NCBI GenBank assembly: GCA_050250955.1
Contig: JBFWNR010000002.1
Span: forward strand, 248,001 to 312,000
Reading direction: 5' to 3'
Length of the DNA stretch: 64,000 nt
Source: CAWAYR01 sp050250955
Lineage (GTDB): Bacteria > Acidobacteriota > Vicinamibacteria > Vicinamibacterales > UBA2999
The notes under the pieces are model-generated. The model was given only the letters and a program-made list of their open reading frames with translations, searched no databases and was not told the DNA's origin. Made by a program: the position numbers and the translations under genes. Of this stretch, positions 9,048 through 18,931 are shown one piece after another. The stretch's first letter is position 1; every line of letters starts with the position of its first letter.

Positions 9048-10487
9048 TCAGAGCAGGCGGAACGCCGCCGCGGCAATGGCCGTCGGCACCAGCGCGCCGC
9101 GCAGCAGCCGCAGCGGCGCCACGGCGCCGCCGAAGAACCGCGCCAGCAGCGCCTGCCCCGCCGGGTTGGGCGCGTTGGCGATCACCGTCAGGCCGCCACC
9201 GGTCACCGCGCCTTCGACGACCGCCGCCTTCAGGCCGTCGCTCAGGTCGGGCACGAGCGTCGCCAGCAGGGTGATGAGCGCGTTGTCGTTGAACGAGGTC
9301 AGTGCCGCGGCGGCGACGAAGAGCGCCGACTCGCCGAGCCGGCCGAGGACCGGCGCAATCCACCACGCCTGCAGCCCGCCGTGGATGACCAGGCCACCGA
9401 GGAAGAAGCCGACCAGCAGCGGCGGCCGCAGTTCGACCCGGCCCTGGTGCGGCGCGGTCGCCTTGGCGAACCCGAGGAAGAACAGGAACCCGCCGACGAA
9501 CAGCGCCGGGTAGTGGGCGGTGAGCACCGTCCAGGCCAGGAACCCGACGTGCACCGCGGTGATCCAGACCGGCGCGCCGCCCGACGGCGGAGCCGGAGCC
9601 GCCCCGTCGGCCGGAAAGGGGTCGGGCTGCGGCGCGCGGACCGCCAGGCGGCGCAACTCGCCGCGGAACCAGAGGTAGTAGACGGCGGTCGAGACCAGCA
9701 CCGACAGGACCGCGCGCCAGCCGAAGTGCTCGAGCATGAACGCCATGTCCCAGCCCCACGGCCGCGCCACCATGAGCACCGGCGGAGCCGCGAAGTGGGT
9801 GAGGGTACCGCCGATCGAGACGTTGACGAACAGCAGTCCCAGGGTGCCGTAGCGGAGGGCCGGACTGGGCGACAGGTCGAAGAACTGGCGGGCCAGCAGC
9901 AGGGCGCTGATCGTCATGGCCCCCGGTTCGGTGATGAACGAGCCGAGCAGCGGCCCGACGGTGAGGATCGTCACCCACCACGCCGCCGGCGTGGCGCCGC
10001 CGAGGGCGGCGATGCGGCGCAGCCCGGCTTCGGCGAACGTCACGACCGGCCGCGTCGACGCCAGCGCCATGATCACCACGACGAACATCGGCTCGGTGTA
10101 GACCACGGTCTCGCCGAAGTAGTGGGTGGCGGCGTGCCAGCCGGCGTAGACGGTCATCGCCACCAGCAGCACCAGTGCCCACAACCCGAACACGACCTCG
10201 ACCTCCCCCAGGAAGTGCAGCAGTTCGGCGCGGACGCTCGGCGTCGCCGGCCGACCCGCCGCCCGGGCGGCGGCGTCGTCGGCGTGCTGGACGGCGTGGG
10301 CGCGGCGGGTGAACCAGGCGGCCGAGAACGTGTGGACGATCGCCAGCGCGAAGATCGCGGTGGCCACGGCGTTGAAGGGCTCGCTGTCGATGCGGCCGAC
10401 GAGGACGTCGACGAGCGAGGTGACACCGGCGTCGTCGTAACTCGACAGCGCCGGCGGCAACGAGGGCTCGGCCTCGCCGGGCGTCAT
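9048..10487 (-). CDS. Putative Na+/H+ antiporter, large polytopic membrane protein
   Basis: About 479 residues with roughly 11-12 hydrophobic segments. Features resembling the Na_H_antiport_3 family include FGETVVYTEPMFVVVIMALAS, GSFITEPGAMTISALLL and the C-terminal half-repeat TSFNDNALITLLATLVP. Conserved acidic and Asn residues in these membrane segments are typical for ion coupling. Two adjacent starts exist, GTG 10490 and ATG 10487, both after AAGGTG; the ATG is used here. It follows the MFS gene by 55 bp on the same strand. Transported ion is assigned by family only. Confidence 0.75.
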   Translation of the reverse strand: MTPGEAEPSLPPALSSYDDAGVTSLVDVLVGRIDSEPFNAVATAIFALAIVHTFSAAWFTRRAHAVQHADDAAARAAGRPATPSVRAELLHFLGEVEVVFGLWALVLLVAMTVYAGWHAATHYFGETVVYTEPMFVVVIMALASTRPVVTFAEAGLRRIAALGGATPAAWWVTILTVGPLLGSFITEPGAMTISALLLARQFFDLSPSPALRYGTLGLLFVNVSIGGTLTHFAAPPVLMVARPWGWDMAFMLEHFGWRAVLSVLVSTAVYYLWFRGELRRLAVRAPQPDPFPADGAAPAPPSGGAPVWITAVHVGFLAWTVLTAHYPALFVGGFLFFLGFAKATAPHQGRVELRPPLLVGFFLGGLVIHGGLQAWWIAPVLGRLGESALFVAAAALTSFNDNALITLLATLVPDLSDGLKAAVVEGAVTGGGLTVIANAPNPAGQALLARFFGGAVAPLRLLRGALVPTAIAAAAFRLL

Positions 10488-10542
10488 CACGGTGTCACCT
10501 TACTGGAGTGAGGCAGGGCGGGCAAGGCACCACTGGGCGGCA

Positions 10543-11817
10543 TCACGGGGCCGACACCCCGGAATCGTCGCGCCGCGGATGCGCCGACGCCGGCGTCCGA
10601 CGCATGCCCCACCACACCGCCGCGGCGAGGCCCAGCATGAGGACGATGTCGGCCTCGAAGACGACGCGCAGTTCTGGACCGCTGATGAAGCCGGCGACGA
10701 TCGGGCTGGCGGCCATGCCGATGAGCGCCGCGGTCATCATCAGGCCGAAGCCGGTGGCGTGCGCGTCGCGCGGCAGGAGCGCGCCGCCCGACGCGTAGGC
10801 GGCGGTCATGCCGACGCCGATCGCCGCGCCGGCGGCGGCCAGGGCCACCGCGAACGACCAGATCGACGGCGCCCAGACGATGAGCGCCAGACCGCCGGCG
10901 GTCGCCAGCGCGGCCGCGGCGATGAGCGTCGGCGGCGCCCAGCGGTCGACGAGCGGCGCCGCGATCCAGTGGCCGAGCGCCGCGCACAGGGCGCTCACCG
11001 CGAACAGGATCCCGGCGACGACCGGCACCTGGGGCGCCGGCACCAGCCGCTCGACGTAGAGCGGCAGAATCGGCCCGAAGCTGCGATCGACCAGCTGCAG
11101 GCTCAGGATCACCACGAACACCATCCAGAATCCGGGGGTGGCGGCCAGCTCGCGGACGACGGCGACCAGCCCGCGGGCCGCCGCCCGCGCCTGTCGCGTC
11201 CGCGGCTCGCGGTAGATGGCGGCGATGGTCGCCAGCGCGACGAGATAGAACAACGCCGCGACCAGGAACGTCGCCCGCAACCCGACCAGCGGCGCCAGCA
11301 CGCCGCCGACCACCGGGCCGATCGTCGGCCCGAGGCGCTGGGCGACCTGCACGGTGCCGATCGCGGCGGCCATCCGCTCGCGCGGCGCCGACTCGGCGGC
11401 CATCGAGACGGTGAGCGCGCCGTAGCCGGCGAAGATGCCGAGCAGGGCCCGCAGCGCGAACAGCTGCCAGGCGGCGGTGACGAAGGCCATCGCCGCCTTG
11501 GTCACGACGAAGGCGCCGAGCGAGCGGAGGACCAGGACCTTGCTGCCGTAGCGGTCGCCGACCCGCCCCCACAGCGGCGCGCTGATCGCGGTGACCGCCG
11601 GCGTCGCGCCGAGCGTCAGGCCGGTCCACAGCGCGATGTCGGCGACGTCGGTGACGCCGAGCTCGCGGATGTAGAGCGGCAGGAAGGGCATCACCAGCGT
11701 GAAGCCCGCAAAGCCGATGCCGTTGGCGGCGGCGGCCGCCAGCACGTTGCGCTGCGGCGAGAACGCCGCCCCGCCGGGGCCGTCGTCGCCCCTGCGCGAC
11801 ACCGAAGGCGTCGTCAC
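10543..11817 (-). CDS. Major facilitator superfamily transporter, drug-efflux type
   Basis: The 424-residue protein has twelve predicted membrane segments in two halves. The MFS loop 2-3 motif appears as APLWGRVGDRYGSKVLVLRS, and the motif C-like GPTIGPVVGGVLAPLVG in segment 5 is typical of antiporters of the DHA1 drug/proton group. It probably exports small hydrophobic compounds across the inner membrane using the proton gradient. The GTG start at 11817 lies 16 nt after glpX, so it is probably co-transcribed. The substrate is not inferable. Confidence 0.8.
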   Translation of the reverse strand: MTTPSVSRRGDDGPGGAAFSPQRNVLAAAAANGIGFAGFTLVMPFLPLYIRELGVTDVADIALWTGLTLGATPAVTAISAPLWGRVGDRYGSKVLVLRSLGAFVVTKAAMAFVTAAWQLFALRALLGIFAGYGALTVSMAAESAPRERMAAAIGTVQVAQRLGPTIGPVVGGVLAPLVGLRATFLVAALFYLVALATIAAIYREPRTRQARAAARGLVAVVRELAATPGFWMVFVVILSLQLVDRSFGPILPLYVERLVPAPQVPVVAGILFAVSALCAALGHWIAAPLVDRWAPPTLIAAAALATAGGLALIVWAPSIWSFAVALAAAGAAIGVGMTAAYASGGALLPRDAHATGFGLMMTAALIGMAASPIVAGFISGPELRVVFEADIVLMLGLAAAVWWGMRRTPASAHPRRDDSGVSAP

Positions 11818-11833
11818 GCGCGGACTCGGGACG

Positions 11834-12862
11834 TCAGAAGCGAATACGCACCGACGGGCCGGCGTAGACCTGGATGCTGTCGATGAAGCGGATGCGGTGC
11901 GGGTTGTTCTGCATCACGATCGAGCTGGTCCGGATCCCGTCGCCGAAGAAGCGGACGCCCTTCAGCAGGCTGCCGTCGGTGACCCCGGTGGCCGCGAAGA
12001 TGATGTTCTTGCCGCGGGCGAGGTCGGCCGAGGTGTAGACGCGGCTGGTGTCGGTGATGCCCATGGCGTGGCACCGCGCCTCGTCCTCCGGCTTGGCGAT
12101 CTTCAGCCGGGCGAAGATCTCGCCGTTCAGGCACTGCATCGCCGCCGCCGTGAGCACGCCCTCGGGCGCCCCGCCGGTGCCCATCACCGCGTGGACGCCG
12201 CTGCCCGACACCGCCGCGGTGATACCGGCCGACAGGTCGCCGTCGCCGATGAGGCGGATGCGGGCGCCGGTGGCGCGGATGTCGTGGATGAGCTTCTCGT
12301 GGCGCGGGCGGTCGAGGACCACGACGGTCAGCTCGTCGACCTGGCGGCCCAGCGCCCGGGCGATCGCCCGCAGGTTCTCGCGGACCGGCGCGTCGAGGTC
12401 GACCAGGTGCTTGGAGCTCGGCCCGACGACGAGCTTCTCCATGTAGAGGTCCGGGGCGTGGAGCAGCCCGCCCTCGTCGGAGGCGGCCAGCACCGCGATG
12501 GCGTTGGCGGCCCCGGTGGCGCACAGGTTGGTGCCCTCGAGCGGGTCGACGGCGATGTCCACCTTGTCGTAACCGCGGCGGTCGCCGTTGCCCTTGCCGG
12601 CCAGCCCGACCTTCTCGCCGATGTAGAGCATCGGCGCTTCGTCGCGTTCCCCTTCGCCGATGACGATCGTCCCGTCGATCGGCACGGTGTCGAGTTCGTG
12701 GCGCATCGCCTCGACCGCCGCCTGGTCGGAGCCGTGGCGGTCGCCCTGCCCCATCGTGTGCGCGCAGGCGATGGCCGCCTGCTCGACGACGCGCAGGAAC
12801 TCGAGCGACAAGTCGGATTCCATCGCGGGTCCTTGCGTCGTGCGCTTCCTGGCCTGAGACAT
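11834..12862 (-). CDS. glpX: Class II fructose-1,6-bisphosphatase GlpX
   Basis: The product is 342 residues if translation starts at 12862. It shows the GlpX metal and substrate motifs IGEGERDEAPMLYIGE, DPLEGTNL near residue 106 and GTGGAPEG. The enzyme removes the 1-phosphate of fructose-1,6-bisphosphate in gluconeogenesis and uses Mn2+ or Mg2+. An internal ATG at 12823, preceded by AAGGA with a 6-nt spacing, would start exactly where the family begins (MESDLSLEFLRVVEQ). The first 13 residues are therefore uncertain. Confidence 0.95.
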   Translation of the reverse strand: MSQARKRTTQGPAMESDLSLEFLRVVEQAAIACAHTMGQGDRHGSDQAAVEAMRHELDTVPIDGTIVIGEGERDEAPMLYIGEKVGLAGKGNGDRRGYDKVDIAVDPLEGTNLCATGAANAIAVLAASDEGGLLHAPDLYMEKLVVGPSSKHLVDLDAPVRENLRAIARALGRQVDELTVVVLDRPRHEKLIHDIRATGARIRLIGDGDLSAGITAAVSGSGVHAVMGTGGAPEGVLTAAAMQCLNGEIFARLKIAKPEDEARCHAMGITDTSRVYTSADLARGKNIIFAATGVTDGSLLKGVRFFGDGIRTSSIVMQNNPHRIRFIDSIQVYAGPSVRIRF

Positions 12863-12951
12863 GGCGTGCGACTCCGGCGATCCGCAGGCAACCCCGCCGA
12901 TCGCGTCAACCCCGTGCAGGGCAAAGACTTAGGGACAGACGAGCGATCGTA

Positions 12952-13749
12952 TCACAGGGCCGCACGGCGCAGCTGCACGGCGGCCCCGGTACCCAGCGCC
13001 AGATGCGCCGCGGCGCTGCCGCCGCTCACCGCGATCTCGAGCCGGTCGCTGCTGCCGAACAGCGCGCACACCGCGCCGGCCGGGACGTCGGCGTAGGTGT
13101 CCACCAGGTGGGCCACGGCATGCCCGCCGGCGGCGATGTCGATGCCGCCGCCGCGCAGCAGCCGCTCGACCGCCGCGCGGCCGATGTTGGTCACCAGGTT
13201 GCCGAAGCGGTCGACCAGTTCCACTTCCCCGTCGACGCCGTCCGGGCGCTCGGTCGGGCTCGGCCAGTCGAGCCGCACCGGCGCGGTGACGCCGCGCCCC
13301 AGGGTGGTGATCGCGGCGCCGCGGGCCAGCCACGCCGCCGCCGGCGCGAACCGGTCGCGCCCCTCGAAGGTGCGGCTGACCGTCGGCAGCGCGAACTTGC
13401 GCTCGGTCAGCTCGACGATCCGCCGCGGCGGCAGCTCGTCGAGGACGGCGCCGAGCACGCCGTTGTCGGGGGCGACGAAGCGGTAGTCGCCGGTGTCGAC
13501 GGCCAGGCCCCGGCGCGACGAGCCGACGCCGGGATCGACCACCACCAGGAAGACGGTGCCGGCCGGGAAGTACCGGCAGGCCGCCGCCAGCTGCCGCGCC
13601 GCGATGCGGACGTCGTGTGGCGGCACGTCGTGGGTGATGTCGACCAGGGTGGCTTCGGGGCAGATGCCGAGCATCACGCCCTTCATCGTGCCGACGTAGT
13701 GGTCGAGGGTCCCGAAATCGGTGAGCAGCGCAATCAGGGGGCGTGACAA
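12952..13749 (-). CDS. S-adenosyl-L-methionine hydrolase (adenosine-forming), SAM hydroxide adenosyltransferase family
   Basis: The 265-residue protein matches the DUF62/SAM-dependent halogenase-like family. Signature segments are LLTDFGTLDHYVGTMKGVM at the N-terminus, VVVDPGVGSSRRGL and FVAPDNGVLG in the middle, and DRFGNLVTNI toward the end. Most members hydrolyse SAM to adenosine and methionine; fluorinases and chlorinases are rare relatives that need special active-site residues. The DPGVG and DNGVL motifs fit the hydrolase. It lies about 90 bp from glpX on the same strand. Confidence 0.88.
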   Translation of the reverse strand: MSRPLIALLTDFGTLDHYVGTMKGVMLGICPEATLVDITHDVPPHDVRIAARQLAAACRYFPAGTVFLVVVDPGVGSSRRGLAVDTGDYRFVAPDNGVLGAVLDELPPRRIVELTERKFALPTVSRTFEGRDRFAPAAAWLARGAAITTLGRGVTAPVRLDWPSPTERPDGVDGEVELVDRFGNLVTNIGRAAVERLLRGGGIDIAAGGHAVAHLVDTYADVPAGAVCALFGSSDRLEIAVSGGSAAAHLALGTGAAVQLRRAAL

Positions 13750-13783
13750 CGCGCGTCTCCACGCCGGCCGGCGCCGGACGGGT

Positions 13784-14467
13784 TCAGAGGCCGGCGAGAT
13801 AGGCCGGCTTGCGAAAGATGATCTCGCGCATGTTGGTCTTCATCAGGAACGAGTCCGACACGCGCAGGGTCTCGAACAGCTTGATGATGTCGCGATTCTG
13901 CAGGCTGCGCTGACGCACCTGCGTCCCGCCGTAGTGGCGGTAGCGCAGCGTCCCGCGGTCGACCACGACGTACTTGGTGTAGAGGGCGCGGCCGGGCTCG
14001 ACCGCGGTGCTGAAGAAGCCGAGCAGCGACCCGTCGGCGACGAGCAGGCGGGCCAGCGTGGTGGCGAGGGCGGCGGCGGCGGGGCGATCGAGGAAGTCGA
14101 ACACGTCCCAGCACAGGATGCCGTCGACGCTGCCGGGTTCGCTCTTGAAGCGGGTCCGGAAGAGCTCGGGCAGCCGGTCGAGCGTGCCGGCCGCGGCATG
14201 GCGCTCGATGTCGGCGGCGAGGTCCTCGACCCGCAGCCGGCAGCCCAGCTCCTCGCCGAAGAACGAGACGTTGGAGCCGACCACCGGACCGAGATCGAGC
14301 AGCACCGGCGACGGCCTGGCGGCCACGTTGGCGAGGAACTTGGGCAGCGCCTTCGTGGGGTAGACGAGCTCCGGCGCGTCGGGCGACGCCGGCACCGCCG
14401 ACGCGCCCGATGGCTCGGCGCGTCGGCCGCCGAACCGGGACAGGAGATCGTGCAATCCGCCAGCCAC
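13784..14467 (-). CDS. SAM-dependent methyltransferase-like protein
   Basis: The 227-residue protein has a Rossmann-type methyltransferase core. A motif-I-like strand and loop VLLDLGPVVGSNVSFF is followed by an acidic strand end (CRLRVEDL) and a later DGILCWDVFDFL segment. The glycine-rich loop is less canonical than GxGxG (GPVVGSN), so binding of SAM is likely but not certain. Start is GTG at 14467. It sits 35 bp from the SAM hydrolase and 51 bp from the bactofilin on the same strand. No substrate can be named. Confidence 0.6.
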   Translation of the reverse strand: MAGGLHDLLSRFGGRRAEPSGASAVPASPDAPELVYPTKALPKFLANVAARPSPVLLDLGPVVGSNVSFFGEELGCRLRVEDLAADIERHAAAGTLDRLPELFRTRFKSEPGSVDGILCWDVFDFLDRPAAAALATTLARLLVADGSLLGFFSTAVEPGRALYTKYVVVDRGTLRYRHYGGTQVRQRSLQNRDIIKLFETLRVSDSFLMKTNMREIIFRKPAYLAGL

Positions 14468-14518
14468 AGGGAGAGGCTCCGCGCGCGGAGGCTGGGGCGC
14501 GCCTCCGCGCCGGCTGGA

Positions 14519-15019
14519 CTAGGCGCCGGCCTTGGCCGGCACGGCCGCGGCCGGGGCGGCCGGCTTCGCCGACTTCTGCTGCATGTCGATGGCACCGCGG
14601 AAGTGGGCGCCCTCGGCGATGGCGACGCGTGGCGCGGTGACGTCGCCGTCCACCGATCCGTTGTCGCGGATGTCGACCTTCTCCGACGCGGTCACGTTGC
14701 CGGTGACCTCGCCGAGCACGATCACCTGCTTGGCAAACACCTCAGCGCGGATCTTGCCGTTGGGGCCGATGGTGAGGGTGTTGTCGCGCAGTTCGATGCG
14801 GCCTTCGACGTTGCCCTCGATGGTCAGGTCTTCGCTGCCGCTCAGCTCGCCCTTGATGACGACCGACTTCCCGATGTTCACGTTGTCCCTCCCCGTCATC
14901 GCGTGCGGGCGATGTTCGCCGCCACTGGGGACGGCCGGTGAATGCGCCGCTGCCGCTGCAGGGGCGGGTGCCGGTGCCGGAGGTACGGCCGGCTTGGGCG
15001 ACTCGTCACGCTTCCACAT
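14519..15019 (-). CDS. Bactofilin (polymer-forming cytoskeletal protein)
   Basis: This 166-residue protein has a central bactofilin beta-helix of about 100 residues with the repeating pattern NIGKSVVIKGELSGSEDLTIEG and VFAKQVIVLGEVTGNV. It is flanked by Ala/Pro-rich disordered tails, which is the standard layout. Bactofilins polymerise without nucleotide and organise envelope or chromosome-linked structures. The start has GGGAGG 9 nt upstream, and a promoter is visible in the divergent region shared with the cysteine desulfurase gene. Confidence 0.92.
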   Translation of the reverse strand: MWKRDESPKPAVPPAPAPAPAAAAAHSPAVPSGGEHRPHAMTGRDNVNIGKSVVIKGELSGSEDLTIEGNVEGRIELRDNTLTIGPNGKIRAEVFAKQVIVLGEVTGNVTASEKVDIRDNGSVDGDVTAPRVAIAEGAHFRGAIDMQQKSAKPAAPAAAVPAKAGA

Positions 15020-15106
15020 TGCTGCTGCCTCCCGATGCGGGCGTACGAGCGCCCGCGCTGCTCGCCGTGGTGACCTGGGGAAGGGCTCCTGGAACGAAGC
15101 CCGGCC

Positions 15107-15136
15107 AGTATAGGCACCACGGGAAATCGATGTCTA
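15107..15136 (-). promoter_or_regulatory. Sigma70-type promoter for the bactofilin gene
   Basis: On the minus strand TAGACA (15131-15136) and TATACT (15107-15112) are separated by 18 bp. Transcription would begin near 15100 and give a leader of about 80 nt with a GGGAGG ribosome-binding site. Confidence 0.5.
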
Positions 15137-15146
15137 CCCCATTTGT

Positions 15147-15175
15147 TTGCTGACGTTTAGGGCGGGTGTTACGAT
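15147..15175 (+). promoter_or_regulatory. Promoter for cysteine desulfurase, predicted leaderless
   Basis: TTGCTG (15147-15152) and TACGAT (15170-15175) are exactly 17 bp apart. The GTG start codon follows only 7 nt after the -10 box, at the expected transcription start point. No Shine-Dalgarno is present, so the mRNA is probably leaderless. Confidence 0.55.
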
Positions 15176-15182
15176 CCGGGCA

Positions 15183-16339
15183 GTGTCGCGCATCTATCTG
15201 GACCACAACGCGACGACACCGCTCGTCGGTGCCGCGCTCGACCGCCTCACGGCGGTCGCCCGCGACACCTGGGGCAACGCGTCGAGCGTGCACCACTTCG
15301 GGCAGCAGGCCAAGGCCGCGCTCGACCAGGCCCGGGCCCAGGTGGCGGCCCTCATCGGCGCCGAGCCGGCGGAGGTCGTCTTCACCGCGGGCGGCACCGA
15401 GGCCGACAACGCCGCCGTCCGCGGCGCCGTCGAGGCAGCGGAGGTGTCGGGCCGCCGTCACCTGATCGTCTCCGCCATCGAGCACGAGGCCGTGCTGCAG
15501 ACCGCCAAGTCGCTCTCCCGCCGGGGGTTCGAGGTGACCCTGCTGCCGGTCGGGGCCAGCGGCGTCGCCGACCCCGAGGCCCTCCGCGCGCTGCTGACCG
15601 ATCGCACGGCCCTCGTATCGGTCATGCACGCCAACAACGAGATAGGCACCATCCAGCCGGTGGCCGAGCTGGCCGCGGTGGCGCGGGCCGGCGGCGCGCT
15701 CTTCCACACCGACGCGGTGCAGACCGCCGGCAAGCTGCCGGTAGACGTGGCGGCGCTGGGCGTCGACCTGCTGTCGCTCTCGGCCCACAAGTTCGGCGGC
15801 CCCAAGGGCGCCGGCGCCCTGTGGATCCGCCGCGGGGTCCGGCTGCTGCCGTTCGTCACCGGCGGACGGCAGGAACGCAACCGCCGCTCCGGCACCGAGA
15901 ACGTCCCGGCGCTGGCCGGCATGGGCGCCGCGGCCGAGTACGCGCGTCGCGACGCGGCGACGACGGCGGCGCGGGTGGCCGCGCTGCGCGATCGGCTCGA
16001 ACAGGCGGTCCTCGACCGGGTGCCCGGCAGCGCCGTCAACGGCGAGCGCACCGCCCGCGTGCCCAACACGACCAACATCTCGTTCGACCGCGTCGAGTCC
16101 GAGTCGCTGCTCATCGCCCTCGACCTCGAGGGGATCGCCGTCTCGTCGGGGTCGGCGTGTTCGTCGGGCACCCTGGAGCCGTCGCACGTGCTGAAGGCGA
16201 TGGGCTTCCCGCACCACCGCACCCTGAACTCGCTGCGCTTCAGCCTCGGCAGCACCACGACCGCCGCGGAGATCGACCGGGTCGCCGACGTGCTGCCCGG
16301 CCTGGTCGACAAGCTCCGCCGGCTGGCGCCGGCCCGGCG

Positions 16340-16343
<4 letters not shown>
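15183..16343 (+). CDS. iscS: Cysteine desulfurase, NifS/IscS type
   Basis: The 386-residue PLP enzyme starts at GTG 15183 with YLDHNATTP, the classic N-terminus. The PLP-binding lysine is Lys203 in SAHKFGGPKG, and the persulfide-forming cysteine is Cys326 in SSGSACSSGT. It takes sulfur from cysteine for iron-sulfur clusters and thiolated tRNA. Its stop codon overlaps the mnmA start by 4 bp (ATGA), which suggests dedicated sulfur delivery to MnmA. No iscU or sufBCD genes lie nearby. NifS and IscS cannot be separated from the sequence alone. Confidence 0.93.
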
Positions 16344-17410
<1,067 letters not shown>

Positions 17411-17419
17411 CGTCCGACT

Positions 17420-17447
17420 AGCGGCTAGGGGCTAGCGGCTCGCGGCT
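17420..17447 (+). repeat. Heptad repeat array after mnmA (4 units)
   Basis: Four 7-bp units, AGCGGCT, AGGGGCT, AGCGGCT and CGCGGCT, start 9 nt after the mnmA stop codon. The array is oriented with the gene and precedes the hairpin at 17502-17526. The same unit recurs after trxB and after both TonB receptor genes. Confidence 0.75.
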
Positions 17448-17501
17448 AGACCCGCACGATGCAGGCATCAGCTCTACAGAGACACGCTGCAGGAACACAG
17501 A

Positions 17502-17526
17502 GGGCCGGTGGATCGCCCACCGGCCC
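17502..17526. terminator. Bidirectional terminator-like hairpin between mnmA and trxB
   Basis: A perfect 10-bp GC-rich stem (17502-17511 with 17517-17526) and a 5-nt loop lie between two convergent genes. There is no strong T-run on either side, so efficiency is uncertain. Confidence 0.6.
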
Positions 17527-17540
17527 ATCTCGTTCGTCCT

Positions 17541-17568
17541 AGCCGCCAGCCGCAAGCCCCTGGCCGCT
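17541..17568 (-). repeat. Heptad repeat array after trxB (4 units)
   Basis: Four 7-bp units read on the minus strand as degenerate AGCGGCT/GGCGGCT. They lie just downstream of the trxB stop codon at 17591 and in the sense of that gene, before the shared hairpin. The two arrays thus flank the hairpin symmetrically. Confidence 0.65.
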
Positions 17569-17590
17569 GACACGAGCGCGTTTCGCGGCG

Positions 17591-18538
17591 TCAGTGTCCG
17601 ACGCCGCTCAGGAACCGCTCGGCGTCGATCGCCGCCATGCAGCCCGACCCGGCGGCGGTCACCGCCTGGCGGTAGACGTGGTCCTGGACGTCGCCGGCGG
17701 CGAAGACGCCCGGGATGTTGGTCCGCGAGCCGCTGTGGGTCTTGATGTAGCCGTTGGCGTCCAGATCGATCTGGCCGGCGACCAGACTCGTGTTCGGCAC
17801 GTGGCCGATGGCGATGAACAGGCCGTCCACGGCCAGCTCACTCACCGCCCCGGTCTGCACGTCGGTGAGCACCAGGCTCGACACCTCGCCCTTGGCGACG
17901 TCCTTGATGTCGGTGACCGCGGTGTTCCACACGAACGAGATCTTCGGGTCGCCGAGTGCCTTGTCCTGCATCACCTTCGACGCCCTCAGGCTGTCGCGGC
18001 GGTGAATCACGGTCACGTGCGAGGCGAGCTTGGCGAGGTAGATCGCCTCTTCCATCGCGGTGTCGCCGCCGCCGACGACGGCGACGTGCTTGCCCTTGAA
18101 GAAGAAGCCGTCGCAGGTCGCGCAGGTGGACACGCCGCGCCCCGAGAGCTGCTTGTCGACACCCAGATCGAGCCACTTCGCCGAGGCGCCGGTCGCCAGG
18201 ATGAGCGCCTGCGCGGTGTACACCGTCTTGCCGACGGTGACGCGGAAGGGCCGGGCCGACAGGTCGAGCGCCGCGACGTCGCCCTGGACGATCTCGGCCC
18301 CGAACCGCTCGGCCTGGGCGCGCAGCTCGGTCATCAGATCGGGGCCGAGAATCCCATCGCGATAACCGGGCCAGTTCTCCACCATCGTCGTCAGCATCAG
18401 CTGGCCGCCGGCCTCGACGCCTTCGATGACCAGCGGCGCCAGGTTGGCGCGCGCCGCGTAGAGCGCGGCGGTGAGCCCGGCCGGACCCGAGCCGATGACG
18501 ACGACCTGGCGGTCGGTGGCGGTCGCCGGTGCGCTCAC
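17591..18538 (-). CDS. trxB: Thioredoxin reductase
   Basis: The 315-residue flavoprotein has an FAD-binding GSGPAGLTAALYAAR motif near residue 14. The redox-active pair is in CATCDGFFF near residues 134-137, followed by the NADPH-binding GGGDTAMEEA. The C-terminal FAD motif is GVFAAGDV. It reduces thioredoxin with NADPH. The GTG start at 18538 overlaps the trxA stop as GTGA, so reductase and its substrate are translationally coupled. Confidence 0.95.
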   Translation of the reverse strand: MSAPATATDRQVVVIGSGPAGLTAALYAARANLAPLVIEGVEAGGQLMLTTMVENWPGYRDGILGPDLMTELRAQAERFGAEIVQGDVAALDLSARPFRVTVGKTVYTAQALILATGASAKWLDLGVDKQLSGRGVSTCATCDGFFFKGKHVAVVGGGDTAMEEAIYLAKLASHVTVIHRRDSLRASKVMQDKALGDPKISFVWNTAVTDIKDVAKGEVSSLVLTDVQTGAVSELAVDGLFIAIGHVPNTSLVAGQIDLDANGYIKTHSGSRTNIPGVFAAGDVQDHVYRQAVTAAGSGCMAAIDAERFLSGVGH

Positions 18539-18888
18539 CGCGACGCCGACGACGCCACGGGCGGCGCGAGGTGCTTGTCGATCATCCGCGCGAGATCGTC
18601 CTTCCCCGCCAGGCCGACGACCGAATCGGCGAGCTGGCCGTTCTTGAACAGCAGCAGCGTCGGAATGCCGCGCACGCCGAACTTCGGGGCGGTCGCCGGG
18701 TGCTCGTCGATGTTCATCTTGGCCACGGTGACGCGGCCGGCATATTCCTCGGCCAGCTGGTCCACGGTCGGCGCCAGACGCCGGCAGGGGGCGCACCACT
18801 CCGCCCAGAAGTCCACCAGCACCACCCCCTGCTGCACCGCCGCGTCGAAATCGGCGTCGCCGAGGGTCTTGATCTTGTCCGAAGCCAT
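18535..18888 (-). CDS. trxA: Thioredoxin
   Basis: A 117-residue classical thioredoxin with the redox motif W-Cys32-A-P-Cys35 (CAPC rather than the commoner CGPC) and the cis-proline loop GIPTLLLFKNG. It is a cytoplasmic disulfide reductant. ATG 18888 follows AGGAG at a 4-nt spacing, and this start gives the standard length. The stop codon overlaps trxB. Confidence 0.95.
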   Translation of the reverse strand: MASDKIKTLGDADFDAAVQQGVVLVDFWAEWCAPCRRLAPTVDQLAEEYAGRVTVAKMNIDEHPATAPKFGVRGIPTLLLFKNGQLADSVVGLAGKDDLARMIDKHLAPPVASSASR

Positions 18889-18931
18889 ATCTCTCCTCAA
18901 TAGGTCAGATGCCGAACACCCGTCGTCGGTG

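Noticed and set aside
12952..13749. A fluorinase or chlorinase gene
   Set aside because: The sequence shows the hydrolase-type motifs of the larger family, and no halometabolite genes are near.
17411..17590. Heptad repeats as a possible CRISPR array
   Set aside because: Units are 7 bp, contiguous and without spacers. There are no cas genes.
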